Shown in pieces: positions 60,933 through 64,000 of a stretch of DNA of 64,000 bases; the first letter of the stretch is position 1, and each line of letters starts with the position of its first letter. A program made the translations under genes and the position numbers. This DNA comes from Ewingella americana. GTDB lineage: Bacteria; Pseudomonadota; Gammaproteobacteria; Enterobacterales; Enterobacteriaceae. The notes beneath the pieces were generated by a model. It did no database searches, had not been told where the DNA came from, and saw only the letters and a program-made list of their open reading frames with translations. The stretch is from positions 124,001 through 188,000 of the forward strand of contig NZ_RCZD01000004.1 in assembly GCF_006438725.1 (NCBI RefSeq), written 5' to 3'.

Positions 60933-62975
60933 GTGAATCACTCCTGGCTTGAATGGAAAAACACCCCGTGGGGAAAAGCCACCGGCGGGCAGTGGCGTTA
61001 CGCATTACGCAACTCGATTGCCATGTGTCTGTCGCTCTATATTGCCTTTGTCTTGCAGCTCGATGACCCCTACTGGGCGCTGACGTCAGCTGCGGTGGTG
61101 AGTTTTCCGACTGTGGGCGGTGTGATAAGTAAAAGTATCGGCCGGGTGATCGGCAGTTTGATTGGTGCGCTGGCCTCGGTGCTGATTGCGGGTCATTGCC
61201 TGAATGATCCGTGGCTGTTCACCTTTTCCATCGCCGCGTGGCTGGGGCTTTGCACTTACGTTTCCAACCACTATCAGAACAACGTTTCCTATGCCTTCGC
61301 ATTAGCAGGTTATACCGCTGCGATCATCGCCTTTTCGACCGTAAACGTCACCGATACCGGCAAGATTTTTGATATCGCCCAGGCACGCGTTTGTGAGGTG
61401 ATCACCGGAATTCTGTGCGGGGGCTTTATGATGATGGTCTTGCCCAGCACCTCCGACGGCGATGCGCTGCTCACTTCGCTGCGCAAAATGCATGTACAGT
61501 TACTGGACCACGCCAGACTCTTATGGCGGCCGGATATCACCGAGCAGATCCGCACCTCACACGAAGGGGTGATCGGCCAGATCCTCACCATGAATCTGCT
61601 GCGCATTCAGGCCGTGTGGAGCCACTACCGCCTGCGCAGGCAAAATAACCTGCTGAACTATTTACTCCATCAACAATTGCGCATGACCAGCTACATTTCC
61701 AGTCTACGACGCATGCTGCTGAACTGGCCGCACCCGCCCGAACACCTTTACGAGGTACTGGATTTATTACTGGATGAACTTAAAAACCCAGAAAGCAATA
61801 AATATGAAATTGCTAAAATTCTCAGTCAGATCAAACCGCATGACACCTCGGACTTCCGATTTCAGGCATTCTGGAAACGATTACGGGATTTTTGCTGGTT
61901 GTATCTGCGCAACGAGCGCTGGCTGCAACGCGTCGAAAATACTAACGCGGCGCAGGTTGAGTTTCTGCAGCCTCCGCGCGTCAATCGCCTTACTGAACAC
62001 ACAGATACCTACGAAGCGGCCTATAACGGCATTCGTACCTTTTTATGTATCGTCGTCGCCTGTTGGTTCTGGATGAGTACCCAGTGGAGTTCGGGGACAT
62101 CCGCCGTGGCGCTGACTGCGGTCAGTTGTGTGCTCTACTCCTCAACGGCGTCGCCTATCAACAGCATTACCTTGTTGGTTAAATCCCTGCTATTGCTGTT
62201 TGTTGGCTGCTTTATTCTCAAGTTCGGCCTGATGATTCAGTTGAATGATTTCTGGGTGTTTTGCGTTTTTTTGCTGCCCATTCTGGTCACCATGCAGATG
62301 ATGAAACTCCAGTACAAACGCTTCGCCGGTTTGTGGGGGCAACTCATTGTGTTTAGCGGCTCTTTTCTGGCTATCACCAACCCACCGAGCTATGACTACG
62401 GCGCATTTATCAATGACGGGATCGGCCGGGTTGTTGGCGTGATGCTGGCAGGGGTAGCCTTTCAGGTGTTACGACCAAGTTCCGACAAACGAAAAAGCAG
62501 GCGGATTATCCGCGCACTGCGCCGTGATTTTATCGACCAACTTAGCCGCAAACCGCAACTCAGCCATCTTCAATTCGAGTCACTCATCTATCACAGAATT
62601 AATCAGCTCAATCAAAGTAAGGACCAGGTCTCCCGCACCTGGCTGCTACGCTGGGGGGTGGTGTTGCTCAATTGCAGCCATATTGTCTGGCAATTACGCG
62701 AGTGGGAGACCCGTTCAGATCCGCTCAGTGCCGTACGCGATGTCTGTATTCACTGCCTGAAAGGCATTATGACGGAGCGCGGTGTCAGCCACGCGGTGCT
62801 GGACTCAAGTCTGATTGAGTTAATGCGGATTAGTAATTCGCTGGCGCATCATCATGATGAGTCTGGCCGTGATCTGGCCGGTGTGATCTGGCGTTTGTAC
62901 TGTTCGTTGTCGCAGTTGAAGCAGGCAATTTCTATTGAAGAAATCGCCACAGGCAGCCCGGCGGAGCCTGCCTGA
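60933..62975 (+). CDS. ydhK: FUSC/AaeB-family efflux protein YdhK
   Basis: This 680-residue protein (E. coli YdhK about 670) has two sets of membrane helices ([40 protein letters not shown]) around a cytosolic domain, the FUSC layout shared with aromatic acid exporter AaeB. With YdhI and YdhJ it probably exports aromatic or other toxic small molecules. Substrate not known. Confidence 0.93.
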   Translation: MNHSWLEWKNTPWGKATGGQWRYALRNSIAMCLSLYIAFVLQLDDPYWALTSAAVVSFPTVGGVISKSIGRVIGSLIGALASVLIAGHCLNDPWLFTFSIAAWLGLCTYVSNHYQNNVSYAFALAGYTAAIIAFSTVNVTDTGKIFDIAQARVCEVITGILCGGFMMMVLPSTSDGDALLTSLRKMHVQLLDHARLLWRPDITEQIRTSHEGVIGQILTMNLLRIQAVWSHYRLRRQNNLLNYLLHQQLRMTSYISSLRRMLLNWPHPPEHLYEVLDLLLDELKNPESNKYEIAKILSQIKPHDTSDFRFQAFWKRLRDFCWLYLRNERWLQRVENTNAAQVEFLQPPRVNRLTEHTDTYEAAYNGIRTFLCIVVACWFWMSTQWSSGTSAVALTAVSCVLYSSTASPINSITLLVKSLLLLFVGCFILKFGLMIQLNDFWVFCVFLLPILVTMQMMKLQYKRFAGLWGQLIVFSGSFLAITNPPSYDYGAFINDGIGRVVGVMLAGVAFQVLRPSSDKRKSRRIIRALRRDFIDQLSRKPQLSHLQFESLIYHRINQLNQSKDQVSRTWLLRWGVVLLNCSHIVWQLREWETRSDPLSAVRDVCIHCLKGIMTERGVSHAVLDSSLIELMRISNSLAHHHDESGRDLAGVIWRLYCSLSQLKQAISIEEIATGSPAEPA

Positions 62976-63084
62976 TTAAAAAAGAGTGAGGGACTATCAG
63001 CCCAACGTCATTGGCGTGCAGTGAAACTGCCAACGCTGCTGCACCAAAAGTAGGCGTCTCTGGGCGAGGTCAAGGACGCAGAAT

Positions 63085-63981
63085 TTATGGCACGTCGTAA
63101 CCCAGGGCCGCCTTACGAATACGGAACCACTGCTGACGAGTCAGCTCCAGCGACAGTGATTTCCACGCTGATTTCACGCGTTCAATCTTGCCGGAACCTA
63201 TGATCGGCAGTGGCTGCGACGGCAGTCGCATTACCCACGCGTACACCACCTGCTCAATACTTTCTGCACCTATTTCTTCTGCCACTTTTTGCAACTCGTC
63301 ACGCAGTGGCTGAAATTTGGCATCGCTAAACAGACTACCGCCGCCGAGGCATGACCAGGCCATCGGCTTGATTCGCAACTGCTGGCAGAGATCCAGTGAC
63401 CCATCGAGGATGGCGGGTTGGTGCACTGGGGAGATTTCCAGCTGATTCGTCACCAGAGTAAACGGCAGGCGCGACTGTAACAGGCTGAACTGTGCTGGTG
63501 TGAAATTGGAGACGCCAAAATGCTTCACTTTGCCGCTTTTGTGCAACGAGGTGAACGCCTCAGCCACATCGTCGGCGTCCATCAGCGGGTCCGGGCGATG
63601 AATTAACAGCAGATCCAGGCGGTCAGTATGCAAATTACTCAGCGATTTTTCAGCCCGTGCAATGATGTACTGGCTATCAGTAATGTAATGGCCAATTTTG
63701 TTGTCAGGATTGGCGGTCGTCGCAATCCCGCATTTACTCACTAGCTGCATCTTTTCACGCAGGGCAGGCTTCAGGCGCATGGCCTCACCGAATGCCGCTT
63801 CACAGGCATAGCCGCCGTAAATATCCGCGTGGTCGGCAGTGGTGATGCCCAGTTCAACGTGTTGCTCGATAAAACCCAGCAACTGCTGCGGTGTCATGTT
63901 CCATTCCATCAGGCGCCAATAGCCGCAAATCATGCGTGAAAATTCGGGGCCTTGCGCGGACAGTGGGGTACGGGGATCCAT
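63085..63981 (-). CDS. ydhF: Aldo/keto reductase YdhF
   Basis: This 298-residue protein matches E. coli YdhF: MICGYWRLMEWNMTPQQLLG, DHADIYGGYACEAAFGEA, LLIHRPDPLMDADDVAEAF, HFGVSNFTPAQFSLLQSR and LPIIGSGKIERV. The AKR catalytic Asp, Tyr and Lys region is intact. NADPH-dependent reduction of an unknown carbonyl is expected. In E. coli sodC lies between ydhK and ydhF; here only about 110 bases without a gene separate them. Confidence 0.95.
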   Translation of the reverse strand: MDPRTPLSAQGPEFSRMICGYWRLMEWNMTPQQLLGFIEQHVELGITTADHADIYGGYACEAAFGEAMRLKPALREKMQLVSKCGIATTANPDNKIGHYITDSQYIIARAEKSLSNLHTDRLDLLLIHRPDPLMDADDVAEAFTSLHKSGKVKHFGVSNFTPAQFSLLQSRLPFTLVTNQLEISPVHQPAILDGSLDLCQQLRIKPMAWSCLGGGSLFSDAKFQPLRDELQKVAEEIGAESIEQVVYAWVMRLPSQPLPIIGSGKIERVKSAWKSLSLELTRQQWFRIRKAALGYDVP

Positions 63982-64000
63982 GTTAATACCTCGATTTCGT

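Overview
The window is chromosomal DNA of a Gram-negative member of the Enterobacterales. Positions from about 37.6 kb to the end carry Escherichia-like core genes in Escherichia-like order: sapC-sapD-sapF, dtpA, gstA-pdxY-tyrS-pdxH-mliC-anmK, slyB, slyA, ydhI-ydhJ-ydhK, ydhF. Sequence divergence, the inserted metabolic and signalling genes between sapF and gstA, and the lack of sodC between ydhK and ydhF suggest a genus outside Escherichia/Salmonella (Yersiniaceae or a neighbour). That placement is inference.

Positions 1 to about 37.6 kb are the right-hand part of a temperate prophage that continues past the left edge. It is a mosaic with lambda-like head and packaging genes (terminase, gpW, portal, S49 protease, scaffold, gpD, gpE, FII-like) and a Mu-like contractile tail (gp37, Mup38, sheath, tube, chaperone with a -1 frameshift, tape measure, gpN-like, gp44, gp45), all reading leftward. 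Next come lysis genes of the phage 21 type (pinholin, SAR endolysin, Rz/Rz1) and an accessory zone (17-28.7 kb) with small secreted proteins, zinc-ribbon proteins, a methyltransferase, two tRNA-like genes and an AT-rich two-gene module (YejK/NA37-like protein plus membrane protein). To its right are the Q antiterminator, a DUF968 protein, a Dam-like methylase, an O-like replication protein containing five 15-bp iterons, CII-like and Cro-like regulators, the CI/S24 repressor, operators on both sides of cI, and a rightward left-arm operon. That operon contains a roughly 600-nt ORF-poor, highly foldable stretch, then small genes and a putative excisionase. A tyrosine integrase closes the element directly against sapC.

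The prophage lies immediately upstream of sapC, so sapCDF is separated from the sapAB genes expected upstream. The chromosomal part then has a CMD/AhpD-domain protein, the peptide permease DtpA, a GAF-GGDEF cyclase, an AraC regulator, an alpha/beta hydrolase and MBL-fold hydrolase pair with a divergent LysR regulator, a PAS-GGDEF-EAL protein and a DapA-family aldolase. The conserved gstA-to-ydhF block follows, with a near-perfect SlyA operator in front of slyA and ydhIJK.

The observations most worth following are (1) the candidate large structured RNA in the prophage left arm, with two homologous stem modules showing compensatory changes; (2) the NA37-membrane protein module next to Q, which I do not recognise as a described system; (3) eight copies of TGGGACA around the start of the small terminase gene; and (4) replication iterons inside the O-like gene.
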